Numbered from the stretch's first letter, positions 1-8,030 are shown. The stretch is 54,527 nucleotides of DNA from Gammaproteobacteria bacterium Gsub (GCA_002007405.1 JYIN01000009.1:1-54527); one strand, 5' to 3'. The notes: generated by a model not told the origin, from the letters alone. Program-made: numbers and translations.

Positions 1-315
1 CATTGCCGTGGCCTCGTTGTGATTTGCGTTTAGGCAATAGTCTGTTACAATTTTGGCTATTCCTGGTTTTCTGCTCATTAGGTTGTGATTTGCGTTTAGG
101 CAATAGTCTGTTACAATAAAATATATATTCAATAAAAGACAACAAAGGTTGTGATTTGCGTTTAGGCAATAGTCTGTTACAATCAGCAAGTTATTCTGCT
201 AAATACATCACTGGTTGTGATTTGCGTTTAGGCAATAGTCTGTTACAATTTAGTATCATTTTTTACCCCCTTGTTTAAAGTTGTGATTTGCGTTTAGGCA
301 ATAGTCTGTTACAAT
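1..315 (+). CRISPR. Type II-C CRISPR array (right end; five repeats visible)
   Basis: Five identical 36-bp repeats lie at 16-51, 82-117, 148-183, 214-249 and 280-315, separated by four 30-nt spacers; bases 1-15 are the tail of another spacer, so the array continues beyond the left edge. The repeat starts GTTGTGATTTGCG and ends GTCTGTTACAAT. Its last nine bases, TGTTACAAT, form an extended -10 promoter (TGn-TACAAT), as known for Neisseria type II-C arrays. Each repeat could therefore start its own crRNA about 7 nt into the next spacer, leaving a guide of about 24 nt. The orientation is supported by the tracrRNA anti-repeat at 5187, which is the exact complement of the repeat's last 18 bases. 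No spacer matches another part of this window by eye. Confidence 0.98.
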
Positions 316-342
316 CCGCTGGCTTAAAATGCTGTAATGACA

Positions 343-383
343 AACAACTCTCATTTTTTCTAGTCAAAAAAATGAGAGTTGTT
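343..383. terminator. Long palindrome between convergent array and cas operon
   Basis: A 17-bp perfect inverted repeat (343-359 with 367-383) flanks a 7-nt loop and covers the last codons and stop of cas2. The array is read rightward and the cas genes leftward, so both transcripts meet here. The stem has A/T blocks next to the loop but only weak T-runs after it, so a bidirectional terminator is likely but not certain. Confidence 0.6.
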
Positions 384-669
384 CTGGTGCTTTTTCGATG
401 GGTTGGCGTGTTTTTCCATAAAAAACCTCAATCCGTCCAAATTGTTTATCCGTTATCTTGATAATTCTCACTTCTCCGTCAGGTGGTAAGTGAATTTTGA
501 TACGATTGATGTGAACTTGTGCGTTCTCTTCACTACTGGAATGACGCATATATACTGAGTATTGCATCATGGTAAAACCACCTCTGAGTAAAAATTTTCT
601 AAAACAAGTATAGTCTTTTCGCATTTGCTTGTTGTCTGTTGGTAAGTCAAACAACACAATCACCCACAT
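364..669 (-). CDS. cas2: CRISPR-associated endonuclease Cas2
   Basis: Cas2 dimers bridge two Cas1 dimers in the spacer-integration complex. The protein begins with the Cas2 beta-strand MWVIVLFDLPT, whose Asp is the conserved metal-site residue, and is about 101 residues long, which is normal. An upstream in-frame ATG at 690 would add seven residues, but a perfect GGAGGT ribosome-binding site (679-684) lies nine bases before the ATG at 669, so I chose 669. The gene follows cas1 with a gap of about 23 nt, is the last gene of the leftward cas9-cas1-cas2 operon, and its stop lies inside the palindrome shared with the array end. Confidence 0.95.
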   Translation of the reverse strand: MWVIVLFDLPTDNKQMRKDYTCFRKFLLRGGFTMMQYSVYMRHSSSEENAQVHINRIKIHLPPDGEVRIIKITDKQFGRIEVFYGKTRQPIEKAPEQLSFF

Positions 670-692
670 AGTTTGTAGACCTCCAAACATTA

Positions 693-1598
693 TTATTTGT
701 TATTTATTTGATTATGACTTATAGGATAGTGCAATACTTTGGTTTCTTTGGTAAAATTACGCTTTAAGTTTGCCGTTAAATAATACATAGATACCATTAG
801 TGGCATTTGTTTATTTTTAAACTCCACACTTTCACTCATTAGATTTAAAAAAGGAACTTTAATTTCTTTAGTGATGCTAATGTTTGCGTTTTCCTTGTAT
901 ATTTGATAAGCAAGGCTATCTACCCAGGCTCGGAACGGCTCCATCAAATCGTCCGCCAGACATAGGCCATTATATTGATTGTGATGGAATAATCCGATAG
1001 CAGGGTGCAACCCACCCGCCACAATACTTCTAGCAATCATGGCCCGAATGATTGAATAGCCATAATTCAAAATAGAATTTATACCACCTGCATTTTGATT
1101 ACGCACAAAGTCTTTGCCGAATAACTCTTTCCAATAATATTGTGCCGCCAAACTCTCACAATTTGTTGCATCGCCTGATTTTACTTGAGTCACTAACTTG
1201 TTTAAACGACCAGCATTTTTATTAAATTGTTTTAGTGTATTTGCTTGATTTGTGATTTTTTTTTGTATGATTTGTTTCCATAAATTTTTACGCACTGGCT
1301 CAGTAATGTTAATTTGTTGCTTAAGAATTTTTTGATGTAGATTATTGCCCTCAACAATTGGCAAAATAGTGGAATATGGCAGATGTTTTTCATCACAAAA
1401 AATAATAGTTGTGTTGTTTTTTTGACATTCAATAATTAAGGGTTGGGTGATGCTAATAGCACCGTGTTCTAAAATTAACACTCCAATATCCTCTATTGGC
1501 ACTTGTGCCACTATGTCGTGGTCTTGCTCTACGAGTAATTGTTTGTTTTTGAGGTGTAAATAACTGGGGTTTGATACCTCAACAATGCGTTTAATCAT
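693..1598 (-). CDS. cas1: CRISPR-associated integrase Cas1 (type II)
   Basis: Cas1 catalyses insertion of new spacers at the repeat. The 301-residue length is typical for type II Cas1. The C-terminal half carries the family signature GLHPAIGLFHHNQYNGLC followed by LADDLMEPFRAW, which supplies the conserved His and acidic metal ligands. The N-terminal beta domain (about residues 1-80) includes the usual IEDIGVLILEHGAISIT segment. The start overlaps the end of cas9 by 8 nt, so the two are probably translationally coupled. Nothing suggests loss of function. Confidence 0.97.
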   Translation of the reverse strand: MIKRIVEVSNPSYLHLKNKQLLVEQDHDIVAQVPIEDIGVLILEHGAISITQPLIIECQKNNTTIIFCDEKHLPYSTILPIVEGNNLHQKILKQQINITEPVRKNLWKQIIQKKITNQANTLKQFNKNAGRLNKLVTQVKSGDATNCESLAAQYYWKELFGKDFVRNQNAGGINSILNYGYSIIRAMIARSIVAGGLHPAIGLFHHNQYNGLCLADDLMEPFRAWVDSLAYQIYKENANISITKEIKVPFLNLMSESVEFKNKQMPLMVSMYYLTANLKRNFTKETKVLHYPISHNQINNK

Positions 1599-4500
1599 CT
1601 AGTAATTTACCGATAGCGTTGGTTTTATGCAGTTTCATATCATATTTTTGGATAAAGTTTTTCAGAGAATTTTCTAATATCTTTTTATGCTTTAATAAAA
1701 ACATTCTTGTTTCTGCAGAAGTTTTATCGTTTATTTTATTGGGAGATGTGTCGGTATGTAGCCTTAATGTTAAATCATACCCGCCAGCAAGTTTTTGCAC
1801 CCGATAAAAAATTCGCTCCTCTTGTTCATCTTCAATACTAACCAAATCATTAATATGTAAAGCGTATAAAAATTGCCAGTCTTTACCGTGATTTTTATTG
1901 ACAATAGGCTGTTTTTTGATGCCAATACCTTTAGCCCGAGTTGAAGCCTCCATCATGGTAACAAACACCCCTTTAATGCTGTCTGTTTCTTTGTGTTGAA
2001 TAATTTCCACATGATGATTATTACCATAAGCCATCCATCTAAAAATATTACCTTGCTTGTCTTTAATGCCACATTTGGTTTTTGCTAATTTTTCAGGTGT
2101 GGTTTCAGACTGCCAAACACGAACGCGTTTAATAGGGTTTTGACCCAATTTAAGATATTTTAGTGTATCAGAAGTAAAGGCTTTTTTAGTATTTTCATCA
2201 TGGTCTAGAATATGTTGCAAAACAGTATTTCTAACCCCTTCATCTACAATATTTTGGGCATTTTTTAAGGTAAATTCTTGGTTTAAGGTTTTGCGATATA
2301 CCAAGCCTTGTTTGATAATTTTACCTGTTTGCCTATCTTTAAGTGCCAAATAACCCGCCCCAGTTTCTTCATGTAAGGCACCTGATAATTTATATTGTGG
2401 CACATGTGATACAATCGTGTGCTTGAGTTTTTCACTTAGTTCTTGCAAAATATCACTGTATGGCTGAGGTATTTTTAGTTTATTGTGCTCAATCCCTCTA
2501 ACAGCTTGCTGGTAAAGACTTCTGGAAGTGCTGGCAATCACCACTGCATCAATGGCGTGGTGCCTATGGTCAGTACGATCTTTTTTATCTGCCTCACCAA
2601 TCAAATTATCAAACCCCCACTGATGGCGAATTTGACTGACCACAAAGCCTTTAGTAACATTAACATCACAACCCAATTTACGCATATAATCCTGTGCTAA
2701 ACTGGAAATATAGCGGGTGTCATTTAATTGAGTTGAGACACAATCTCGCTCTTGTAAATCTGCTTCTTGCATATAAAAACGACTGACCTTTGATTTTAAA
2801 GATTTATCCCAACGACTAATAGCTTGTGTAATTTGATTCCATTTGTCATTATCACCACCCCATGCGTCAACCGGTGTTCTATCGCCCTTGTTACGGTTTT
2901 CTGCTTCAAAGCATAGCACTTTATTCATATAAGAATCATCAAGTGATTTTTTAAACGGCAGGATATGGTCAATTTCACATTCTGCTGAGAAAATTTGCCC
3001 TAAGGCAATTGTCTTACCACTATATGCACATCGTTTATCTTGGTCTTCCCACAAACGATAACTAATTTTTTGCTTATGTGATGGGTACTGCCTGCCTGTT
3101 TCTTGTCTAAAAGCTTCAGTTGCGCTTTCATTGGCTTTTTGATTTTTCTTTTGCCGTGCTTTATTTTCTTTGTAGCGTTTGGTGTTCATTTCTAAATCTC
3201 GTGCCATTTCAATACGCACTGTATCTGGTTTGCCATACTGCTTAATAATAGCATTGACCACACGACGCAATTCGTGCATTCCTTTATTGACAATTGGGTT
3301 TGAAGTCTCTAGCGGGGCAGATAATTTATTCTGTACTTCATTTTCTACAACTTCATACCCATAACCCGCTTTAACTCTCGCCTCATCATAACGAAGCCCT
3401 TGTTCTAAAAATGGCAATAGCTTTTTAATCGCCTTGAGTGAATGATTAGAATGGCTTGTCTCAAATTCAATCAAACATAGTTTAACGGCGGTTTGTTTGT
3501 CAAAACCCCAGTGGGTAATCAATCTCTTTTTAAGTGCGGATTTTTTCTTAATAGTAAATAAGTCTTCAAATAATTGAGATCGTTCTTCATCTGAATATTT
3601 GTCCCATTTATCGCCAATCACATTGCGAATGTTACAGGCGGTGATATTGCCTTTAAGATTTTTGGTTTCTAAATTTATTTTAGTAGATTTATCTAAACCC
3701 AGTTGTTTCCTTAAAACAGTCATTGTGATTTTTGGATGATGTTCAAAATAAGTTTTTAATTTGTCTTTTTGTTCGTCGTTTAATTGGCGCTCTTGACTGT
3801 GGGGTTTAGAATATTTCAGATTATTCACATCTTGCAAATATCTAAATCTTTGCACTTCTAACCTCGCAACATTAGCACGATAATGTTTTGGTTCTAATAA
3901 GCATTTTCCCACGCGGTCTTTTCTAAGTTTTAAAGGTCGCTGGTAAAAAATAATTTTTAAAACACCCTTGTTTTTCTCCATAAAATCTTTTGGCAAATCG
4001 GGAAAATACTGCTGTTGTGTTTGCCATATTAGTTGCAATTCATCTTGATACATCTTTCTATCGGTGCGTAAATGTCCGCCATCGTGTGAGCGATTGCGTT
4101 TAACTTTGCCATTATCTCTTTTATATAAATATTCACCCAAAGTTCGGCATTGACTGTTTTGAATAGCCTTATAAACACTGCTAATATCGTCTTTAAATGC
4201 GTCCTCACTTTGATCGTCTTGTGTGGTTTTTATTATTTTTCCTTGAGCAAGCAACTTTGCTTCTCTTGCTGCTCGTTTTTTCTGCTCTTGTTCTTCTAAT
4301 TCTTTTAAAAATTCAATGGTATCTGGGTCATCCACCAAATCTCCTGCCACTTGTTTTTTACTGGATAAAAACCCACGCCTTGCAACAAAATGCAAAATCA
4401 CTCTGCCAAACTCATGCGGGGTTAATTGTTCATCTAGCCCCTTAGTGCGAAGCTCATAAGGGTTGCCCAATTCATTCAATAATTTTTCTTGTCCAAAATT

Positions 4501-4770
4501 GTTGCTTAATGCCTGAGGTAATAAATCAAGTGAAATTAAATAGTTAGCCATTCTTTGCTTACGCCTTGCTCGGCGTTGTAAAACTCTACGCCCTAAACGC
4601 ATATCTCGGCGTTTTTTATTTTTGGGTGTCGGCACTTTTTCTTCCACAGCCTTATTAAAAATTCGCGAACCTAAATCTACAATCTCGCTTACTTCACCAT
4701 TTTCTTCACTCATCAATGCCCAGCCGATAGAATTACTTCCCAAATCCAAGCCTAATACTTTTTTACTCAT
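1591..4770 (-). CDS. cas9: CRISPR-associated endonuclease Cas9, type II-C
   Basis: RNA-guided DNA endonuclease of 1059 residues, the compact size of subtype II-C. All catalytic motifs are present: RuvC-I near residues 4-17 (LGLDLGSNSIGWAL, Asp9), the Arg-rich bridge helix at about 55-75, RuvC-II with Glu521 in IEMARDLE, the HNH core CEIDHILPF with His602, and RuvC-III DHRHHAIDAVV with His737/738 and Asp741. The protein therefore looks fully active. An AAGGAG ribosome-binding site (4777-4782) lies 6 nt before the ATG. A strong promoter is predicted at 4955-4982, giving a leader of about 175 nt. The absence of cas4 and csn2 and the order cas9-cas1-cas2 support II-C. The PAM cannot be read from this window. 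Confidence 0.99.
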   Translation of the reverse strand: MSKKVLGLDLGSNSIGWALMSEENGEVSEIVDLGSRIFNKAVEEKVPTPKNKKRRDMRLGRRVLQRRARRKQRMANYLISLDLLPQALSNNFGQEKLLNELGNPYELRTKGLDEQLTPHEFGRVILHFVARRGFLSSKKQVAGDLVDDPDTIEFLKELEEQEQKKRAAREAKLLAQGKIIKTTQDDQSEDAFKDDISSVYKAIQNSQCRTLGEYLYKRDNGKVKRNRSHDGGHLRTDRKMYQDELQLIWQTQQQYFPDLPKDFMEKNKGVLKIIFYQRPLKLRKDRVGKCLLEPKHYRANVARLEVQRFRYLQDVNNLKYSKPHSQERQLNDEQKDKLKTYFEHHPKITMTVLRKQLGLDKSTKINLETKNLKGNITACNIRNVIGDKWDKYSDEERSQLFEDLFTIKKKSALKKRLITHWGFDKQTAVKLCLIEFETSHSNHSLKAIKKLLPFLEQGLRYDEARVKAGYGYEVVENEVQNKLSAPLETSNPIVNKGMHELRRVVNAIIKQYGKPDTVRIEMARDLEMNTKRYKENKARQKKNQKANESATEAFRQETGRQYPSHKQKISYRLWEDQDKRCAYSGKTIALGQIFSAECEIDHILPFKKSLDDSYMNKVLCFEAENRNKGDRTPVDAWGGDNDKWNQITQAISRWDKSLKSKVSRFYMQEADLQERDCVSTQLNDTRYISSLAQDYMRKLGCDVNVTKGFVVSQIRHQWGFDNLIGEADKKDRTDHRHHAIDAVVIASTSRSLYQQAVRGIEHNKLKIPQPYSDILQELSEKLKHTIVSHVPQYKLSGALHEETGAGYLALKDRQTGKIIKQGLVYRKTLNQEFTLKNAQNIVDEGVRNTVLQHILDHDENTKKAFTSDTLKYLKLGQNPIKRVRVWQSETTPEKLAKTKCGIKDKQGNIFRWMAYGNNHHVEIIQHKETDSIKGVFVTMMEASTRAKGIGIKKQPIVNKNHGKDWQFLYALHINDLVSIEDEQEERIFYRVQKLAGGYDLTLRLHTDTSPNKINDKTSAETRMFLLKHKKILENSLKNFIQKYDMKLHKTNAIGKLLDD

Positions 4771-4954
4771 TATTTTCTCCTTGTTTTTATATTGTATATT
4801 TCCTGTTCATCTGAATAATACAAGGTTGCATAAGGATTAGCAGTTTTATACAAAAAACTACCCCCCTTTTTGTTGCTTACAAACCTTTTGGTATTTGTTT
4901 TTACTAACAATAATTGTTTTATTTTTCTGATACTAAATTTTCTCATAAAAGAGT

Positions 4955-4982
4955 ATTATAAAGAAAAATAATTAATTTTCAA
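4955..4982 (-). promoter_or_regulatory. Predicted sigma-70 promoter of the cas9 operon
   Basis: On the minus strand TTGAAA (4977-4982) is followed after 16 bp by a perfect TATAAT (4955-4960). This is the best promoter upstream of cas9. Its -35 box is overlapped by the 11-bp sequence matched by the guide-like segment at 5077-5087. Weaker AT-rich candidates closer to cas9 cannot be excluded. Confidence 0.75.
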
Positions 4983-4990
4983 CTATTGAG
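4980..4990 (-). promoter_or_regulatory. Putative self-target of the tracrRNA-linked guide in the cas9 promoter
   Basis: The minus strand reads CTCAATAGTTG here, identical to plus-strand 5077-5087, the bases that end at the first base of the degenerate repeat. Counted as a 20-nt protospacer ending at 4981, the ten PAM-proximal positions match and most PAM-distal ones do not. The flanking PAM side reads GAAAATTA. A Cas9 complex here would sit on the -35 box and should bind without cutting. The match is seen in the sequence; its function is inferred. Confidence 0.55.
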
Positions 4991-5030
4991 TATTCTTTAA
5001 GTAGTAAATCTATTTGCTAATTTTGTATTG

Positions 5031-5036
5031 TATAAT
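5031..5036 (+). promoter_or_regulatory. Candidate -10 box for a long tracrRNA form
   Basis: A perfect TATAAT on the plus strand with no convincing -35 box. A transcript starting near 5043 would include the guide-like segment, the degenerate repeat and the whole tracrRNA (about 255 nt). It is the only clear -10 between the cas9 promoter and the degenerate repeat. Confidence 0.4.
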
Positions 5037-5066
5037 TTATCTTAAAAAAACTATTTAGGCATATTT

Positions 5067-5086
5067 GCAGTTATACCTCAATAGTT
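5067..5086 (+). other. Guide-like segment preceding the degenerate repeat
   Basis: These 20 bases occupy the position a spacer would have relative to the degenerate repeat. The last ten, CTCAATAGTT, match the minus strand at 4981-4990 in the cas9 promoter. The first ten do not match it apart from scattered positions. This is interpreted as a truncated natural guide with a seed-only match. Confidence 0.5.
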
Positions 5087-5111
5087 GTTGTGATTTGCGT
5101 AGGCGATAGTC
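5087..5111 (+). repeat. Solitary degenerate CRISPR repeat upstream of tracrRNA
   Basis: The 25 bases match repeat positions 1-27 of the array with a 2-base deletion in the TTT run and one A-to-G change. The 3' nine bases, which carry the extended -10 promoter in array repeats, are absent. The remaining part keeps pairing with the anti-repeat: GCGATAGTC (5103-5111) pairs with GACTATTGC (5196-5204) over 9 bp including a G:U, and GTGATTT (5090-5096) pairs with GAATTGC (5211-5217). Confidence 0.9.
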
Positions 5112-5172
5112 AAAATATAAAAAAATACTTAAACTTTTTAAAAAAAAGAATACAATTTTGATTTTTAATGGC

Positions 5173-5178
5173 TATAAT
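5173..5178 (+). promoter_or_regulatory. -10 box of the short tracrRNA
   Basis: TATAAT lies 7 nt before the predicted start of tracrRNA near 5186, so the short transcript would begin exactly at the anti-repeat. No good -35 box is visible at 16-18 bp. Confidence 0.65.
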
Positions 5179-5185
5179 GAAGCCT

Positions 5186-5298
5186 GATTGTAACAGACTA
5201 TTGCTTAAGAGAATTGCTTTTCATACCAATGAAATTTATTTTTCGTAGGCAAAACATCTTTTAAGATGACCTAAAGCCCTCCCAGTGGGGGCTTTTTT
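5186..5298 (+). ncRNA. tracrRNA of the type II-C system
   Basis: The anti-repeat at 5187-5204 is a perfect 18-nt complement of the 3' half of the CRISPR repeat; after an interruption, 5211-5217 can pair with the 5' part. Downstream there is a small hairpin, CATCTT with AAGATG at about 5255-5268, and then a terminator hairpin with a T-run. The predicted length is about 110 nt. It lies next to the 5' end of cas9 and is transcribed away from it, the usual II-C position. It serves as scaffold for crRNA maturation and Cas9 loading. A longer form starting upstream may act as a single guide. Confidence 0.93.
5273..5298 (+). terminator. Rho-independent terminator of tracrRNA
   Basis: AAAGCCC pairs with GGGCTTT around a short C/G-rich loop and is followed by a run of T, giving a clear intrinsic terminator and the 3' end of tracrRNA. 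Confidence 0.9.
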
Positions 5299-5415
5299 AA
5301 TGCCTGTTATTTGCTCAACAATCAGCCGTAAAAACAACCATCCCCATTATTTTTATTTTCAACAACCAAATTTGTAAATCTAGTGTTTGTCTAATTTTAT
5401 GGGGTCTTTATATCT

Positions 5416-6714
5416 TTATGAATAATTGAGGCATTTTTTAAACACCTGCCCACGATGTTCAAAATTATCAAACATATCAAAACTGGCACAAGCAGGGGAG
5501 AGTAAAACTGCGGTTTTTGCGGTTTTTTGGGATAGAGCAACTGCTTCTTGCATTGAGCTCGCGTGGGTGGTTTGGGCTTGGTGGATGCCATTGGCTAGAG
5601 TTTGGGCGCTTTGCCCTATTAGGATAGCGTGGGCAACATTTTTATCAATGTGTTTTAATAGCACACGCCAATCTTCTTGTTTTTTGATACCGCCAATGAT
5701 AAGAGTGATATTTTTATGGCGTTTGCTAAGCGTTTTTAAGGCTTGGATAGTGGCGACGGCATTGGTGGCTTTAGAATCGTTGTAGTAGTCTATGCCTTGT
5801 TTTTTTACCACCCATTCTAAACGATGCTCAAGCCCTTTGAAGCATTTGATGGTTTGCAACATAGAATTGAGGTCCAAGCCAATTTGCTCACCTATGGCAA
5901 GGGCGCAGAGGATATTGCTGATATTGTGTTCCCCGATTAGTTGGATTTTTTTAGTATCCATCAGCACCTTATCACCCTTTAGCAAAAAACAGCTACCATG
6001 GCAAGCAACAGTGCCAAAATCTCCTGCTTGCTCGGGTAAATTGATGCCAAAACGCGTGGCGTTGGTTTTTATAGGTATCAGTGGCTCATCAATATTCACC
6101 ACCGGATGCTGGCAATATTGATATAAGCTGAGTTTTGATTTGGTATATTCCTCAAAATTAGCATACCGTTGCAAATGGTCTGGGGTGATGTTTAGCACGG
6201 CTCCAGTTAATAAGTTTAAATGTTGAATATAGTCAAGTTGATAACTGGATAATTCCAACACATAATATTTCATTTTATCATTCAAACAATCCAGTGCAGG
6301 GTTGCCAATATTGCCACCTACGGCAACTTTTATTCCAGAATTTGCAATCATCTCCCCTAATAATTGAGTTACCGTTGATTTGCCATTTGAGCCGGTTATG
6401 CCGATTATGGGGGCTTTGACATGGCGGGCAAATAATTCAATATCGCTGGTAATGGGGATATTTTTCTCTCTTGCCCAGATGACAATTGGCTCGTTTTGGG
6501 CGATACCGGGGCTAATAAATACTTCATCAATATCAGTTAATAATGCCTTTGTCCAGCCACCCAGCACAGGTTTTGGGATAGATAATTCACTTAAATAATC
6601 GGTTAATAATGGTGGCTGCAAGCGACTGTCGGCAAGCCGATAAGTGATGTTGTGTTTTGATAAAAAACGCACAATTGATAAGCCTGTCATACCAAGCCCT
6701 AAAACCAATTTCAT
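5416..6714 (-). CDS. murD: UDP-N-acetylmuramoyl-L-alanine--D-glutamate ligase
   Basis: Cytoplasmic ATP-dependent ligase adding D-glutamate to UDP-MurNAc-L-Ala in peptidoglycan synthesis. The 432 residues are close to the usual 438-450. The N-terminal Rossmann-like domain starts LVLGLGMTGLSIVRFL. The Mur ligase P-loop GITGSNGKST ends near residue 114. The ELSSYQLD motif and the C-terminal YNDSKATN segment are also present. It stands alone, without the dcw-cluster neighbours that usually flank murD in gammaproteobacteria. It is divergent from the yccA-like gene over a 57-bp gap. No strong Shine-Dalgarno precedes the ATG. Confidence 0.96.
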   Translation of the reverse strand: MKLVLGLGMTGLSIVRFLSKHNITYRLADSRLQPPLLTDYLSELSIPKPVLGGWTKALLTDIDEVFISPGIAQNEPIVIWAREKNIPITSDIELFARHVKAPIIGITGSNGKSTVTQLLGEMIANSGIKVAVGGNIGNPALDCLNDKMKYYVLELSSYQLDYIQHLNLLTGAVLNITPDHLQRYANFEEYTKSKLSLYQYCQHPVVNIDEPLIPIKTNATRFGINLPEQAGDFGTVACHGSCFLLKGDKVLMDTKKIQLIGEHNISNILCALAIGEQIGLDLNSMLQTIKCFKGLEHRLEWVVKKQGIDYYNDSKATNAVATIQALKTLSKRHKNITLIIGGIKKQEDWRVLLKHIDKNVAHAILIGQSAQTLANGIHQAQTTHASSMQEAVALSQKTAKTAVLLSPACASFDMFDNFEHRGQVFKKCLNYS

Positions 6715-6771
6715 ATCATTGTCTTTATAGTGTAAAATAACTTCCTTATTTTATAACAGAGGAAAAAAACC

Positions 6772-7440
6772 ATGCGCACTTATTCACCTAATTCAGTTGT
6801 TTTTAATGTTAGAGAAAAAAATAAAGTTCTCTCAGATACCATGCGACTATTGTCTTATACTTTAGTGTTTGGTAGTTTAGCCTCTTGGTTTTCAGTGGCT
6901 TCTAACGCCGGTTTTGGTGCGGCAATGGTCAGCTTAATAGCGGCAATCGTGGTTATTTGGTTTGTCCTACCTAAAACCCAAAATAGCAACAAAGGTATAT
7001 TAACCGCCTTTACTGTGGCAGGTTTATTAGGTTATTCTATCGGTCCTATGCTTGCTTACTACCTCGCTCTACCGAATGGTGCAGAATTGGTTATTCAAGC
7101 CTTAACTGGCACTGGTGTGGCATTCTTTGGCATTAGCTTTTATGCACAAAATACTAAAAAAGATTTTAGTTTTCTAAATGGAATGATATTTTTTACCATG
7201 ATTGGAATGATTGCCTTGTCATTGATCAACTTCTTTTTTATCCAATCATCCGCCTTTGCTTTATTGATCTCATTTGCTGTAGTGTTGATTATGGGCGCTT
7301 TTATACTCTCACAAATGTCATCCATTATTAACGGTGGTGAGCGTAATTATATTTCTGCAACAGTAGGTTTGTATTTGGGTTTGCATAATATGTTTGTCTC
7401 CTTGTTACATATCTTAGGTGCCTTTTCTGGCGACGACTAA
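6772..7440 (+). CDS. Bax inhibitor-1/YccA family inner-membrane protein
   Basis: A 222-residue protein with about seven hydrophobic segments that almost fill the sequence after a polar N-terminus of about 25 residues, as in the BI-1/YccA/YbhL family. YccA of E. coli interacts with the FtsH protease; whether this protein does so is not shown by the sequence. The C-terminal part contains NYISATVGLYLGLHNMFVSL, which resembles the conserved YI.A...YLD..N.F motif of the family, though the usual Asp is replaced by Gly. An AGAGGA ribosome-binding site precedes the ATG. rppH follows after 5 nt, so the two are probably co-transcribed. Confidence 0.85.
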   Translation: MRTYSPNSVVFNVREKNKVLSDTMRLLSYTLVFGSLASWFSVASNAGFGAAMVSLIAAIVVIWFVLPKTQNSNKGILTAFTVAGLLGYSIGPMLAYYLALPNGAELVIQALTGTGVAFFGISFYAQNTKKDFSFLNGMIFFTMIGMIALSLINFFFIQSSAFALLISFAVVLIMGAFILSQMSSIINGGERNYISATVGLYLGLHNMFVSLLHILGAFSGDD

Positions 7441-7445
7441 GGGTA

Positions 7446-7982
7446 ATGATAGACGCTGAAGGTTATCGCGCTAATGTTGGTATTGTTATTGCTAATGATA
7501 AACGGCAAGTACTTTTAGCTAAGCGTTGCCAACAAGATTCTTGGCAGCTACCTCAAGGTGGTATTGACGAAAATGAAACCGATATTGAAGCACTGTTTCG
7601 TGAGTTACAAGAAGAGACTGGTCTGTGTGCTGAAGATGTTGAAGTGATTGCCAAAACCCCAAAATGGCTGCGTTATAATTTACCCAATCATCATATCAAA
7701 CGCTGGCAAAAACCCACCTGTATTGGGCAAAAACAAGTTTGGTTTTTATTAAAACTCACCAGCGATGAAAATAATATTAAATTAAATACACATCCTAAGG
7801 TTGAGTTTGATGATTGGGTCTGGGTGGATTATTGGCATCCAATTGAAACTGTGATTGAGTTTAAAAAAACCGTGTATGAAGATATGTTAAAGTCTTTGGC
7901 ACCGGTATTATTCAACAATCAGCACACAATCCCTCCGCAATATTCTAGACCGCTTAAATGTGTCGCCATTACCATTGCCTAA
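7446..7982 (+). CDS. rppH: RNA pyrophosphohydrolase (Nudix)
   Basis: RppH removes pyrophosphate from 5'-triphosphate mRNA and so triggers RNase E decay. The Nudix box GX5EX7REUXEEXGU is intact at residues 38-60 (GGIDENE, then RELQEETGL). The N-terminus, EGYRANVGIVI, is the RppH/IalA type, and the length of 178 residues matches the family. It starts 5 nt after the yccA-like stop. A possible -10 sequence for hom lies just after its stop. Confidence 0.95.
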   Translation: MIDAEGYRANVGIVIANDKRQVLLAKRCQQDSWQLPQGGIDENETDIEALFRELQEETGLCAEDVEVIAKTPKWLRYNLPNHHIKRWQKPTCIGQKQVWFLLKLTSDENNIKLNTHPKVEFDDWVWVDYWHPIETVIEFKKTVYEDMLKSLAPVLFNNQHTIPPQYSRPLKCVAITIA

Positions 7983-8030
7983 GCATATATAATCTGTGGC
8001 TTCTATATTTATAGGCGGGGGTTAAAACTC

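Noticed and set aside
316..342. Possible final spacer after the last repeat
   Set aside because: No repeat follows it, even a degenerate one; the palindrome begins directly after.
4197..4445. Open frame antisense to cas9
   Set aside because: It lies wholly inside cas9 and shows no family, start signal or independent composition.
4840..4851. Second match of the guide-like segment (GCAGTT..TATAC) upstream of cas9
   Set aside because: It matches only the PAM-distal half, in the same orientation and with a 2-base insertion, so it cannot act as a seed target.
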